This document shows, piece by piece, positions 47,536-61,959 of a stretch of DNA of 64,000 bases. Where the stretch lies: contig NC_060025.1 in assembly GCF_021134715.1 (NCBI RefSeq), positions 1,798,001 to 1,862,000 of the forward strand. The letters run 5' to 3'. Position 1 is the stretch's first letter, and the number at the start of each line of letters is the position of its first letter. Under the pieces are notes generated by a model. The model saw nothing but the letters and a program-made list of their open reading frames with translations. It was not told where the DNA came from and did not search any database. A program made the position numbers and the translations under genes. The DNA is from Daphnia pulex (lineage: Eukaryota > Arthropoda > Branchiopoda > Diplostraca > Daphniidae).

Positions 47536-50500
47536 CGCTGCTGAACTGCTCCTTGCGCGTGTAGCGCTACCTTGGCAACGATTACTCCCGGCGGCACACC
47601 CCGACTATAACCCCCCCATCACCTTCCAATCACGTTCCCAGGCTCAATTTTATTCCTCCTTTTTATTTTTGGTTGTACTTCCGTTCTATTTGATTCTCCT
47701 TATATTAGGCCAATAACAATTAATTTGATTGCAATCATCTTTCGTCTAGAAAAGTTGATGCTGGCGGCATCAGGAGGAGGAATAGTTGCGAGTCGAAATG
47801 ATTTTTCTTGATCAATGGCGCTCAAATAAATAGCCTTTGGCTACGGCGACGGATGTACACACACATATAGACTCTCTACACAGACATGCACGACGTCTAT
47901 GTGCACAGGGGGGCAGAATGTCAACAATATCGACGTCGCCGACGAAGCTCTCTTGTACACTTGGCCGCCGGCCTGGATCAACAAAACATATCCATCCATC
48001 CATCCATCCGGATTCACATTTTTCTCTCGTCCCCTTTTTCTATTTTCTATTTTGGTTTTTTAGCATCGGCCATTTTGTTGTGATTGTTTCGATCCTTCAT
48101 CATCTAGTCTTTCTCTCTCTCTCTTGTGTGTGTGATTGCGCAACTTTTTTCTCACGGCCCCTTTTGTGAGCCGAGCGCACGTCTTTTTTGCCCACGATGA
48201 GTGCCCGTCTCTTTTGCATTTCTCTCCCGCCGCCGCCGCCGCCGTCGTCGTCGTGTGTTTGCGTTTGTTTGTGTTGATATAAAAGCGATACACACACACA
48301 CAGGACAGATAGACAGACAGACAGAGGGGCATATAGAGGCAAAGGGCTTTGGAGTGGGGTAGCATCAAAGTTTGTTTGTGTTTGTCGACATTTCAGTTCA
48401 TTCGACCGTCGATAAAATATAGAAAATCTATCCACCCCTGTGCCGATTTGAGGAGCATTGATAGAGGGGGTAGTAACGATTCTTTTGATATTATATAGAT
48501 CCCCCGACGAGCTGTTACAACACTGAGGCTTGACATCATTTCAAAGTCTCGAGTGTCTACCTTTTTATTTCTTTGAATATTTCGGACGAACTAAAGGAGT
48601 TAGAAGCTCCTAGTCGAGAAAAGCCTTTCTGCCACTTCATTATCACCTGAGGCTCGAAAGTGACACGGAAAGAGTTTCAATCGAATTTAAATCTTCTTCC
48701 AAAGTGCCCAGCGGAGAGAAAATACAAAAAAGTTCATCAAATTCTCCACTTCCGGGTTGGAAAAAAAGAAAAATTAGTTGTCCCCCTCTCATTTTAACCA
48801 CGTAAAAAAGTGACGACAAAATCTGTCGTCACAGGTCAGCAGTTTCTTCCACTTATAAAGTCGACACCACGCACAAGTCCGGCGCGAGTATTTGTGTGTG
48901 TAGTAACTCGTTCGGTCGATGATCACGTGCTAGCCACCCACCGAGCTGTCAACGGATACACACACTCGCCCAGCAGCTCTCTGCTCCCTTGTTGTAACGG
49001 CCCAGCAGTCCCACATTCCCCCAGCCAAATGGCGAGTGAAAGGCCAGTGTGTTTTCCGACGTCACAGATGCTGCTGCTGCACAAGGGGGTCCCATATTAT
49101 ATTCTCGGAATGTTTTTCTTTCTTCCGTGTTTTCTTCCCGGCCAGCAGTAATAATAATAACTGGAAATGTCTTCAAGAGACACATAACCAGTGCGGACAC
49201 AGTCGAATTTTTATTTTATTTGAAAAAAGGAAAAATTCGCGCCATTTTATTCCGACTGTCAAAATTTTGTTTCGGATGAAATAACTTATACGAGCGCGCC
49301 ATTCGGTATGGGCCCTTATAAGAGCTAGGGGGGAGCTATTTTCACGCCGATACGGTCACGCTAATATGTGACATCATCAATTCATATCCACCCCCAGTCC
49401 CCCCCTCCTATATTATACGCTGCTATATATTCCGCTTCCCTTTTTTCGTTTCATCTCTTGTCTTGTTGTAGTAGAGAGAAAGGGACGTCGATGGCTGCGC
49501 ACGTGTTCACCATCACCCTCCCTCCTTATGTGTGTGCTGATACGGAACATATCAAAGATTGCGCAGCCGACACGGGCCAGAGAGATGTACAAAAAACAAC
49601 GTCGAGATCAGAGAGAGATCACACAGCAGCAGGAGCAGTATAGAGCTCCGTCAAACATAAAAATAACATAAGGCACAGCTTAGCAGCTCTACATACATGC
49701 ATGCAGCATATACACATTGAATGTTTATTGTATAAGACCCAACTAGGTGGAAAATGACCGATGAACGGGGTCCGGCTTTTGATGTATTGCGTGACGAATA
49801 TCTTTCGATACGACTTATTATAGTCGGGCGTAGAATGACCTCAGGGCAGATTGAAATAGAATTTTATGTTATTTGGTGGCAAATTTTTTAGTTTTGCAGA
49901 AGGGACTAAGTAATGATACCAACTATTTTAGGCTGGAATAAAAGCGTGATCCGTGCAGCGGATGTCGAACGCTGGTGATTAATCCGCTTTCGACGTTTTT
50001 GCGGTTTGGATTTAGAGGGTGGGTTGATTTTTTAAAATGGTTTTCTCAAAGACAGCTGTTTGAAGAAAAAGTGTCGTCTGCTGTTCTTTTGTTTCGAAAA
50101 TGAGACCACGTTTACGTTTGTTTAAGAAGAAGCAAAACGAAAATTCAGCTGGAAGTAATTCAATTCAATTTGAAATTCAATTTTTATATTGCTTAAGTTT
50201 AAAAAAAGGTTAAAGTCAATCTGGAAAGTTATCATTTTGATATGTGAAACATCTTATTGGTACAAGCACAATATATCATATTTGCACTTTACTTTTAGAC
50301 TTGTAAGTTGAAAATTTGGAAATGATTTAGTAATTAAAGTTGTGAAGTTACATAAAATTAGTTTTCAGAAAATCATTGCAGTGTGCAGTGTTGTTCTTAC
50401 AAGTTTACGTGGAAAACAACCACCAACTTTAGAAAACATATTACAGTGTTCACATTCATAAACTAATACAATCACTAATACTATTAACTTTTTTACATTG

Positions 50501-53500
50501 AGCGAAATCAGACCTTGTGCTGCAGTTAAGTGCATTTGTACTTGAATGAAAAAATACTAGTACTGGTAAGAAGATTTGAATAGCATTGATCAGCTAAACT
50601 TAATCCAATTCTTTCTGATCTACTTCTATTCGAATAGACTTGACTTACAGCTGTAGGTCAATTCTGAACTCGGAATCAAATCTGACATTGTATAGATTCA
50701 AATCCAGTGTGCAACACAGACTAGATTATATATTCACTCTCGAATTGTATACATGTCTCACTTTTTTCCTCTCCAGCAGGTCAATATACTAACTGACATT
50801 TCCGCCCCTTGTGTGACGTAATAATCCCGAGCTTCCTCATTTTGATCCCTTCGACTTCTTAGCCTCGTCCTTTTCAACGTCATCTTTTCATATATTGCCC
50901 ATTGTTACTTACACACTATCCCTTTCTCCTATATGCAGGCCTATCCAGCGCTCTCTAGCCGACCGACTTTATTGCGTAACCCCAAACGGGCGGAAATGAA
51001 GAGCTGCTCGTCGCCGTACTTCGTTTCGACGTGTGTCAACTGTTTTTCTGACGTCCAAACGGGTCCAGGCCAGGCCAGCACAGCACACAAGGGATTTGTC
51101 ACGTAAGTCTCCTTTAAGATCAGCTTTATTTAAATGCCCGATTGTCACCCCCCTCTCTCATATCATAACTGGAGAAGGGGGGTGACCCTCCCCTCGTGAA
51201 CGATGACACTCCCCTCTCTATTGTATAATAGTCGCCGATCAAAAAACAGGTGGGTTTAATAGATCTCTCTCTCTAAACATATACATACAACACAATAAGA
51301 GGAGGAGGAACTGGGGGGAGGGGTGGGGGAGGGATGATTGGACACGCAGGTGGTGTCCCTCATCCCCCGCTTACACGGTCCTGATTTAATCAAAACTCTA
51401 CATATATAGTAAAAGGCTAGATAGATATCTACGTCTATCTATTATATAGATGCGATTCAAAGTTAGTGGGGGTACAGTAGAGATCAGGAAGCGATGGCCG
51501 GGGGTCATGTGGTGTGGGTGTTGGATTTCAATCTATCCTGCGCACGTGCCGTGTGTCCAGTGTCTTCAGCTGATTTGACACATAACAGAGACAAACCTGG
51601 GCGCCCAGGGGGGATATCAAATTTTATCAAATTGGCCAGGTGATGACCAGAGGTCCGCCATTTGTTTGCCCAGCAGCCTTCGTCTATTGTTTTATTGCCG
51701 AATTGGAAATGTAATAAAAAAGAGAGAGATGCTGCTGCCAGCCTATATGTATAACACATGTGGTAGTGGGGTTTTTACTATCCTGTGCATATTGGATCTC
51801 TCTCATCACTGGCTGAAAGGTTTTGCGGGAGAAAGAATTTGTTGTCGAGGAGACAAAAGAGGAGCTAGGGTGAAAACTTTTCTTGTTTTATTTTTGATGA
51901 AACAGCAGCTGGAAATAAGCGGAAGAAGAAGAAGTTGCCGTGATGAAAGAAGAAGAAAAAGGGGGGGGGGCCTCTCTCTTTACTTTTTTTCACGCTCGAT
52001 TTCACTGGCAATATGAAAGAAAAAGTTGATGAAGAAATGATGGGTTTCCATGGCGACCGCATCCAACCCTGAGATATGAAACAATAAAAAAAAAAAGAAA
52101 AATTGATTGTTAATCATCTCGGATATATCTACGTCGCAGATTGGGTGAATCTTTGTTTATTGTTTTTTGATGAAAAATCTTTCCAGGGGGAAACAAAAAA
52201 GATTTAAATTTGATTGGATTTGATTTTTCTTTTTACAAGGCGTTTAGATTTCAATCGGTGTCAGCACACGCTAGAGCTGAGGAGGAGGGGGTCTTACACA
52301 AGTAGTGTGTGTATGTGAATAGGGTCACTTGTGTGTTGTATAACCCGAACCACTTATTCAAGTGTCCCTTTATATACCCCTGGTGCTGCAATCGAGTTTT
52401 TGGGAAGCCATTCGGTTGAGTTGAGTTGAGTAGAGAGAGAAATCGACCGCGGCCACTTGAAAAGTTCAAAATCCCCTTTTGATCGGTCCATTTGACGATC
52501 GTTTTGTACGTAGGGGGTTGCCGGACAAACAACAGCAGCGATTTTGGGCCTTTTTTTATTTATTATTTTCTATGCAGAACCATTTTTCATTTAATAGATG
52601 AAATTTCTTGTGTGCTGTTCCATTGTCCGCCATCTGGTTGCAGGGGTATTGTTCTCTCACGATGTTAACTACTAAATAGCGCCCCCCTAATCAAAAAAGC
52701 ATCAACATCTCAAGTGGCATTGAATTTCATTTTTTCAAATGTCAATCGACACTTTTTTATTTGTAATTCCCCCCTTTTTTTAAAAATTTTCAAATTTCGA
52801 CAGTTGGCGGGAAATTCAAGTTGAACTTTTGACTTTCTGAATTTTGAACATTTGGTGGCCATCTACTCTTTTTTGTTTCGGGATTAAATAAGTATATCAA
52901 TATTGTTCACAGGCCTATGTATTAGGCCTACGGGGTTGGTTGGGGACTATGTCAATAGTTATAGGCCAAGAAACTTTTGGTAGATGACGAAAGACGGTGG
53001 CAACAACCGCATATAGCACACACAGCCCTCCTCCTCCATGTGTATAGGCTTCCTCCCTTTGCTCCTATTTTCTGGGTGAGGGTTATAAATCGGATGCAAT
53101 ATCGACGCTGGCCGACGACGACGCCAGCCCTTGTCCTCCTTCTTTTCTTTCCTTGTGTGTGTATGTCGACGATATTGAAAATCTCCCCTCCCCCTTCTTC
53201 TTTTTCTTCCGCAAGTAACAGCAGCTCCTTTTACTTGTGACTTGTGTGTGAGTATACGGCGTCGTGCTGCCGCCGCCGTTTATATATACTCCTCCTCCTC
53301 TTTCTTGTGCTTATATTCCAGTATAAGCAGTTAGCAGCACAGTAGCCGCGGCCATATATATTCCCTATCCCCTTTTGTTGTCGAGAGAGAGAAACGTCAT
53401 CACACCACACACACACAAACACCTTTCATGTGTGTGTATATAGAATGGGCGAGGCCAGCCAGCCAGCGGAGAAGAGCCAAGAATACTACTACTCTATTCA

Positions 53501-56229
53501 GAATGACGTATATATAGTTTGAGCTGGAAATCTTTTCTCTTATATAACTTTTAGACGCATTAGACTCTAACTCTTATACGGAGATGTGTGTACAAACCCC
53601 TTTGATGAATTCCACTGACGCATTCCTCAGTTTCTATCTCCCCCCTCCCTCCGGTTTCGGTTCAATATCTCCGCCGTGTGTCACGATGATGATGTTAGGA
53701 ATGTGTTCCATCCCCTTTTCTTTTTTTTATATCCTCCAATGTATATCTGTTGGATTTTCGGGAATCTTTTTTCTTCTTTTTCTTAGATCGGACATTTTTC
53801 GAGACCTGAAATGTATTAAAAGGAGTGGGGGGAGGCGCAGCAGAAGAACGTCCAGGCAAAAAAGTTTTTCGGATCGGTGTAACCATGGCGACACACAAAT
53901 CCTATCTATCTAGGCTGCAGCATACTTGTAGTAGTAGTACAGTTATAGTAGTCGTAGTATATAAAAGAAAGAGCCCCCTCTCTGTGTGTGTGTGTGTGTG
54001 TGCCGGAGTCGCAGGAATTTCTTGATTGGACGACGAAGACTGCCGCCGACGCCCCACATTGCCGGCGGCAGTCCCGCTCTGCTATACAGCGCACACGGCA
54101 GGCCAAAAGAAAAGAAAAAAAGGAAAATGAAGAGTCGAGCTTAAAAACAGTTGGAGCAATGGCCGACCTATACAGTAGTAGAGATGCGTTTTTGAAAGAG
54201 TTTGAGGTACACAAAAGAGTCGTGATTTTGTGTGTCGACTCTCGGATAGGTTTAGAAATCTTTTTCCCCACCGCCAGTAGTATTGACCCAAGAGAGCCAC
54301 TAGCTTGCAAACAACAACAACAAAGAACTTTTTTTCTCTCTCTCTCCCACCAGAAGTTTGAAATATTTAGATTTCTTTTATATCTAAAAGAATCCTAGCT
54401 GAAGCTGATGCTGCTGCTGCTGGGGGGTCTTTTTTAGACATTTGACAGACGACAGCAGAAAATTTTCGTCCGCCCCGTTCAAACATATGAATAAAAGCCG
54501 ACGTTCACTTTTTCTTTTTATGTGTAGCCATCAAACAGGAGCTCAGAGAACTGCTGGGAGCTGCTGCCAGGAGCGCACTGGTGGCATACTACAACATCGA
54601 TCGATCCTGTACAAACTGATTCCCGGCACCATCACCAAACAGCAGACACGCAGTTGTACATTTCTCTCTGGGGCTGATTTTCCAAACAATCAATAATGAT
54701 AAAACCTAAATGGCTGATTTACGTTTTAGATGTCTATATAACATTTGATGCATTTAAAGCAAGACTATGGTGTATTATCTTGCGTAGTATTATATAGGAA
54801 TCCCAACTTGTGTTGCCTTCGGTGCAGAGACGAACATGAGGAGAAAGGCCAAAGGACCAAAGTGGATCTAGTGTTGCCACTTTGACGACGATGACGGATG
54901 GTTCTTAAACCTTCTTCCAGTTTCGTAGCGCTGAATAGCCTAAAGTCTACTGTGACATCCATCTCTCTCTGTGTGTAGACACACATCCGAGCGATCGGAT
55001 GATAAAGGTGCAACGGGATCCCGGCTCGGCTGTCCAGACTTTTTGAGACAACGAAAATATCATCAGAAAATCTGGTTCAGTCTGAAACATTTCCGTTACA
55101 TCCCTTTTCTTCTTCTTTCCTTATTCCTGTGGATTAAATTGAATCCGTTTAGATTTTATAATCAAGGCTTTTAAGACGTTCTTTAGAAGGTCTAATGAAT
55201 TCATTTCCAACCCCGTAGTAAATAGGCCTCAGAAAGTCTTAATGTTAATCATCATCCGATTTTATATAAGACACGGTCGCGGGAAAATGTAGCCTAATAT
55301 AAAAGAAAAAGAAGAACACATTTCGGATGCTATTACACAGAGACGGCCCAGCTCACAAGCCCCCTCCTGCACATATAATATCATTGAGGAAAGCGGACAG
55401 CGGAGAGTCTTCCATCACTCGTCTCTCCCTCGCTCTCTCTCCTCATTGCCGAAGAAGAAAAAATAAAAAAAAGAATCCGGATCGCTGCTCTATGCTGGCC
55501 CGGATGCTGCCGGAACTAAAAACGGAACATAAGAGATCGCCCATAAAAGTCGCACAAGGAAAAAAGAGAAAAAAGGGAAAGAAGAAGAAAAGTCGCCATC
55601 GCACACAGGAGCGACTTGGGTGATGAGAGAAGAAAACGGGGTCCGGGCCGGCGCCCCGTTAAGAAACGAGCCAACCACGGGCCGACGTGGGTACGACATC
55701 AAAGAGTTGGCGTAGCCGACGTGGGAGGAGCTCCTCCATCGGCTGCCAACGTCTCCAGCCAATGGATGGCTCCGTTTCGGGGGTGTAGCGCAAGCGCATC
55801 CCCAAACTCTTATTTTTTCTTTCCTTCCTGGGGTTTGTGCTCACGGTGGTACCTCCCTCCTTCACCCACCCCACCCCAGCAAGGGGCCATCAGCCTACAC
55901 ACACACACATGAGTCCTGAACAGTTTTTGAGAGACAGACAGAGTCTATACAGTGTCGGTGCTATACGTGCCGGATGAAATAGTCGTGATCCGCAATAAGT
56001 TTTTCGTGTGTGTTGTTGACTCTATTTTTTTGTTTACTAGTTATTCGATCCTTTTGTGTGTGTGTGTGTTAACCCCTGTAAAACAAAACTATTTAACAGC
56101 ATCAATTTGTGTGTGTGTGTGTATGTGCTCCGGAGTTGTGTGTCTGTGATCCGTTTCGATTTAGAAATTTAAACCAGCCGGATTGACTAGACCAAATTCA
56201 ATTTTGGGTTTGATTCTTTGGTGAGAGAA
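47536..56229. other. Gene-free upstream region of LMX1, microsatellite-rich
   Basis: About 8.7 kb without a supported exon. It contains (ATCC)n at about 47990-48010, a CCG/CGT run near 48230-48255, CA/GT runs (48290-48301, 53983-54002, 56057-56069, 56107-56122), GA/CT-rich tracts and ACACAC-rich ends. Open frames here follow these simple repeats. It may hold the LMX1 promoter, 5' untranslated exons and enhancers (inference from position only). Confidence 0.5.
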
Positions 56230-58235
56230 ATGGTTCAGCAACAACAATCCGACTGTAAGAATATACGGTCCAGGTCCATGCAAAGATCACCCACTCCTGG
56301 TAAGTTTCATTTTTTTAGTTACATCCGATTTTTTTTTTAAGTTTGAAATTATATATGGATGGGATGGATGGATGGATGTTGTACAGAGAGTCTGCATTAT
56401 GGCGGAGGTGACAGCAGCTACGGGAGTAACAGCGCCGGTCACAACAATCACTGCTGCTGCGCCAACGGTGACCCCAACAGCCCCGGCTCCTCGTTCCAGT
56501 CCAGTCTGAATCATCCGCCATCGTCCGGCAGCTGCTCGCAAACGGCCTGCGCCGGATGTTCGTCATCGGCGGCGGTAGCGGCTGCCGGTGGCATCGCCTG
56601 CAACATTGTCACAGCCACCGGACCCGTGTCGTCGTCCAGCAGCGGCGGAGCTGCCACCGCCGCTGGTGGGACGATCCTGGCCGGATCGTCGGCCGCCACC
56701 TCGTCGGCCAGCTGCATCCCGTCGGCCGTCAAATTCGAGCTGGGCCGCATCGAAGTCTGCGAAGGATGCGGATTGGGCATCGCCGACCGCTACGTGATGC
56801 GCGTCGCCGACGGATCCTGGCACGAGGATTGTCTGGTCTGCTGCATCTGTCACGCCCCCCTCGTCCACTCTTGCTTCACCCGCTCCGGAAGAGTCTACTG
56901 CCGTCAAGACTACGACAGGTAATAATACTCACTTATTAATACTTTTGATTTTGTTATTAGTTTCTATCTTAGACATCCGGAATGAATTGGTATTTGATTT
57001 TCTATAGGGTTTACGGGGCCAAATGCGGAAGGTGTGGCGAGCGGTTATATCCGCACGAACTGGTGATGCGAGCCGGTTCTTCGTTGGCGTTCCACCTGCC
57101 CTGCTTCGGCTGCTTCATTTGCGGCCGGCCGTTGCAGAAAGGTGACCAGTTTGTCGTCAGAGCTGGCCAACTTCTCTGCCGGGACGACCTGGAAAAAGAT
57201 CTGTTTCTCATCCAGTCGACCACCAACAACAACAACAACAACGGTAGGCCTATTTCACCCCATTAATTAAGGCCTACATTTAAATTAAAATAAACGAATT
57301 GAAATTTTTAAAAAGGCGACGATTCAGCGGCTGACGACAGCAGCCGGCCGAGACACGATGGCCGCCGGGGGCCGAAACGTCCGCGGACGATCTTGACATC
57401 CGCCCAGCGACGCCAGTTCAAAGCTTCTTTCGAAATCAGCCCCAAGCCGTGCCGCAAAGTGCGCGAAGCCCTGGCCAAGGAGACGGGACTGAGCGTTCGA
57501 GTCGTCCAGGTTTGGTTCCAGAACCAACGGGCCAAGATGAAGAAACTCCAGCGCAAAGCCAAAATCGAAGCCGAGAAAAACGGATCGTCGACATCGGCCG
57601 CCACGACTTCCGGCGGCGACAAAATCGGCAAAGACGGGAAAATCGATAAAAGTAAACGAATTTTCTAATATTCCAATATCAAACTTTGTTATCACGACGT
57701 GTGGGTTTTTATGATGTAATGACAGAGCGGTTCGGAGATAGCGGCGACGGTCACGGCGGAGGCAATTCGTCGCTCATGTCCAACATGCCCTACTCACCCA
57801 ACGGTAAATACATCAAAGTTGATCGTATATAACATTGTAGAATTTGATGATAACCGTCCCGACCGCCATATTTGTTTTATTGCAGGTGACGGATCTTACG
57901 TGGGACACTCTGGCGATAGTATGTGCGGGTCGGATTTATCGCTGGACGATAGCGGCGGATTTGATCAGCTGGACGACGGCCATTCGCTGAGCGGCGTCGA
58001 CCTGCAGGACATCCAGCAGCAGCAGCAACAACAACAACAACAACAGCACGGCCCTCATTCGATGAGTTTACATCATCTCCATCACCACCACCACCATTTG
58101 GGCGACGCTTCTTCACCTCACCTTCACTCCTCCCACTCTGAATTGATTCCTCCGCCATCCGGAGCCTATCACCCCATCAATCCTATCGACAAACTTTACT
58201 TGATGCAGAATGCCTACTTCCGTTTGGACCAATGA
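56230..58235 (+). CDS. Lmx1: LMX1-type LIM-homeodomain transcription factor
   Basis: Six coding exons join in phase: 56230-56299, 56387-56918, 57008-57243, 57316-57651, 57726-57803 and 57886-58235, about 426 residues. After a Ser/Gly/Ala-rich N-terminus come two LIM zinc-binding domains: [29 protein letters not shown], and [33 protein letters not shown]. The homeodomain starts at [20 protein letters not shown] and ends [20 protein letters not shown]. The tail has polyglutamine (about 11 residues) and polyhistidine runs and ends [14 protein letters not shown], similar to the vertebrate LMX1B end. LMX1 proteins specify dorsal limb and particular neurons in vertebrates; arthropod orthologues act in neural and appendage patterning (family knowledge). 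The ATG at 56230 is the first in-frame one I can splice on; further 5' noncoding exons are possible. Confidence 0.93.
58015..58100 (+). repeat. CAG/CAA and CAC/CAT triplet runs in the LMX1 coding sequence
   Basis: An interrupted CAG/CAA run encodes about 11 glutamines. It is followed closely by a CAC/CAT run encoding six histidines within a His-rich stretch. Mixed synonymous codons suggest selection on, or stability of, the tract rather than fresh expansion. Confidence 0.85.
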
Positions 58236-60326
58236 ATTCACAATGACAACCTGTCGAGATCCTTAGCCATTTTAGTCCTCCATCACAAAAGTCAAGTCAG
58301 TCCGTTCTCACTCTACAATTATCTTTTGAAAAAATATTATTATCTTTGTATAATTTCTTGATTTCTGGCGTTTCATTGTATAAAGTGTTATTCCAACCCA
58401 CTCCCTCCCCCCCAAAAAAATAACGTAATCATTAAAAAAAAAATTCCCTAGTCGTCGCATGTTGTTTTCACCCCTGTATAATCAACTAATCTAAAAAAAT
58501 ACTAATAATAATCTAGTCATCAAATAGATTTGAAATCGAATCTGCTGTCAAAGATGATTTTGTTTTCTTCCCTAATTATTGAGCCTATTTGATCGACTGT
58601 GTTTGTTTTTTTTGTTTTTTTTTTTAATTTCAATTATCTTCCCCTCAATCCCAATCTCTCCTTATTAAAGACAAATCCGAATTGAAATTTGAAGATGATG
58701 AATATCCAAGTCATTCCGCTCTGCGTACTCATGTATAAAAGTAATAAACACCATACCAAAAATAATTTTTAACAAATTTAAAATTCAATCACTTAAAATG
58801 TAAACATAGGATTGACGTACTAGTTAATATTAAGTTAAGGATTTGATATTTGATCGATTTTTTTTTTATTCAGAAATATTGCAACCCTACCATCCCGATG
58901 CGCCACCTGGTGTCTGCCAGTTGAGCTACTTGAGTGAATCAGCTGGCAACAAAATGTGGGAGGACTCGGTCACTCGGTGCAGGATTGCTCCTGATTTTCC
59001 CCGATAACCCCCAAACCGGATTGAATTCATCTGTTCTTCTAGGAACCACATAAATCTTCGACGATGGATTCCACATTCCGACGTGTATATAGATAGATCA
59101 TTCCGAGTTTGTTTGCTGCATGGAAGCAGAGCTGGGAACCATATGAAAAGTAAGTTTCGACATATGTAACTAACGTCCAAATGTTGTATCGGGAGAGAAC
59201 TGAAATTGTCTAGAATTTAACTGGAAGGCATCCAGCAATAGCCTACCCAACTACGTAGTAGTAAGAGTTTGCATTTTCTTTATTAGCTAAAATACGAAAA
59301 AAGAAGTTGAGTTCAAAAATGACAAATTTGGTAAAGTCTGCTTACGTGCGTTCCACATTTTCATTAAATTAAATTTTCCCGTTACTTTCTCGCCCGATTT
59401 GAGAAAAACAAGAGTTTGATCAGGACGGACAGCAACATTTTTTTATAAAACCTTTTGTGATGTCTCTTTCTGTTTTGGGGCCAACAATTTTCGTTTTCAG
59501 ACGACAGAATGACTATGTTTCAACAGTTGAACTCCTTTGAGTGAAATCGTATCTAGTTTCGCAAATTCGGTATAGGGCTTTATTCTCTATGTCAAGTCGC
59601 AGTAGCTCTCTTTCTGTCGTTTCACCTTCTAGGCCAAAACTAGCACGAATGGTCACATCAATCCTGTTACTTTTTATCACTTTATTAGTCTGGACTTTTA
59701 GTGTAATTTAATTTCCGACAATGTCCTACAGCAATCTTGTCATTTCATGGTCCAAAAAACTGCGTTCTTTTGCTCTAGATGGAGACTTCACTTGAACTAA
59801 AAAAGGGAATCCCCCGCATTATTTAAATCAAAGAAGTGGTGGGGGTAAGTAACAAATTAGAATAACCCTTGCACAATAAAATGGAATTAATTACATCAAG
59901 AAAGTATCGTTAGTTTTACCGCGCAACAGCTACGCCCTCACACTTTGCCAAAGCAGGTATTAAATTGTGTAGTTGTTCATGACGATTTTCATTACAACCA
60001 ACCGAACGCTCACTTAAATAAAAAATTCCTATAACCGTATTTGTCTGAATAGTCCAACGATTTATGGGCTGGCTCTGGCTTGTTTCGATTTTTGTTTAGT
60101 TCTTCTCCTATCGCTTTTACTGTACCAGACTTGTTTTCATGGCCACCGGCATTGAATGGTCCATTTGGAATCGAGAAAAAGTACCCGGTTCCTCGTTGCC
60201 AGAGTCATTTAAATTCGATATTTGGTCACGAAAACACTTGTCGAGATATTCTTCTCTCCTTTGTTGGATCGAACGTATCGGTCTACAGCGTAAACTTGGT
60301 TGAAAAGATAACTAGTTAATTTCGCC
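58236..60326. other. LMX1 3' UTR and intergenic region
   Basis: Candidate polyadenylation signal AATAAA near 58743. The remainder to 60326 is AT-rich with no supported exon. The minus-strand frame at 58926-59180 and the plus frame at 60080-60319 lack coding character. Confidence 0.55.
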
Positions 60327-61959
60327 ATGCTCCGTATCGCATCTAAACATTTGTGTAAAGGTTACAGCAGGGTACCGCTTTTATCAAAACGTAAAACTTT
60401 AAAGCAACTCCACTGCCATCAGGTATGACAAATTGTTTTTAACTGGTTGTCTAGTATTTGGTTATCAATTGAAACAAATTTGACAATGACTAAATCGTGA
60501 CAATTATCTTGTTCTCGTTTAGTTTCAAACTGGAGTGCCAAGCGTCACCAGTCTCGCAACTGCAATTAGTACCAAGAATAAAGAACTACGTGAAGATTCA
60601 CTAGTGCGACAAGATGTGGAAGATGTCTACGAAGGTATCAGAGAGGTTAATGCGCAATTTGCAATACAATTTTAAAAGTTCCAAAATTAAAATTCATCCG
60701 TTCTATTTTATAGGCCTTAACTGACACTCAGCCGTTGCTCGTACCCGTAGCTCAATATTATTTTGGCGGAGATGGCAAAGCTATCAGACCAGTAATTACG
60801 CTATGTTGGGCTAAAGCAGTAAACTACCAGCTGGGCAAACAAACCTATCGGTAAACCCTCATTGATTTCTACCATACTTAATTTTTGCTTAATTGTGCTT
60901 TCTTTTTTTAACAAAGGAGATTGATTCAAGACCAAAAAAGAGTATGTCAAGTACTTGAAATGATTCACGCAGCCGGTTTGTACCATGACGACGTAATTGA
61001 CAATGCGGAAAGTAGGAGAAGCAGGCCGTCAATCAACAATGTTTGGGGTATTAAAAAAGTATGGAAAAGGAAAAATAAGATTAAGAAAATCACGGCTAAA
61101 GCCAATGATATTTATTTAGTCAATTTTAGCTGGGGATTTCGTCCTGGGTCGGTCGATGAGAATAATCGCCGAAATTAACAACGAAGACGTATCGATTTTA
61201 TTAAATACGGTAATTTCTAAAGCCGATCCTATATAGCAATTGGGTTGAAATCTAACATTTAATATCGAAATATTCAGATGATTGATCACATAGTCATTGG
61301 AGAAATCATGCAACTCAGTGCAGGCGCTACAGAGGAAGAAAGATTTGCGCACTATGTCGATAAAACATTTAAGAAGACTGCAAGTTTACTTGCTCATAGT
61401 TGCCAGGCGGTAATTGCTCTCCTCAATAATTTGTAGTTTACATCATTTTTAATTGACGCTGTTTTATTGTTGATAAAGGTCAGTGTGCTCTCCGGAGCTG
61501 ATTCCGACGTACAAGCGATGGGTTTCACGTTAGGTCGCCAGTTGGGAATGGCCTTTCAATTGGTTGACGACATCTTAGATTTCTCCGCTACATCGGCCCA
61601 GTTAGGCAAAGCAGCGGCCGTCGACTTGACGCAAGGGCTGGCCAACGCCCCTGTTTTGTTTGCTGCCCAGCAGGTCCGTGTAATTTCTAGTGAACATGCA
61701 GGGAATTTCTTAATTATTAATTTACTTTGTTCTACAGTTTCCTGAATTGAATCCGATGATTGCCCGTCGATTTAAAGAGCCAGGTGATGTCGAGACCGCC
61801 TTTCAGTTGATTCTTCAATCGGATGGAATGAATAAAACGAAAGAATTGGCGACCGAATACTGTGATGATGCTGTCAAACAAATAGCGCAACTTTCATCAT
61901 CGCCCTATCAGCAATTTTTGTTCACCATTACACATAAATTACTCAACAGAATTAAATAA
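60327..61959 (+). CDS. PDSS1: Polyprenyl (decaprenyl) diphosphate synthase subunit 1
   Basis: Makes the ubiquinone side chain from isopentenyl and farnesyl/geranylgeranyl diphosphates in mitochondria (family knowledge). Eight exons join in phase: 60327-60422, 60523-60645, 60714-60850, 60917-61058, 61120-61209, 61278-61409, 61479-61673 and 61738-61959, giving 378 residues (human about 415). The basic N-terminus (MLRIASKHLCKGYSRVPLL) fits a mitochondrial presequence. Hallmarks in order: GGDGKAIRPVITL; the first Asp-rich motif DDVID in GLYHDDVIDNAESRR; AGDFVLGRSM; GEIMQLSAG; and the second Asp-rich motif DDILD in MAFQLVDDILDFSA. Both catalytic motifs are intact. The intron 61059-61119 is only 61 bases; its acceptor was chosen because it restores the conserved AGDF segment. 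The gene lies head-to-tail with PDSS2. Confidence 0.93.

Noticed and set aside
48060..48435. Minus-strand open frames over CCG, CA and GA repeats
   Set aside because: Simple-sequence artefacts in the LMX1 upstream region.
58926..59180. 84-residue minus-strand open frame
   Set aside because: No recognisable motif, no supporting splice sites and AT-rich noncoding composition.
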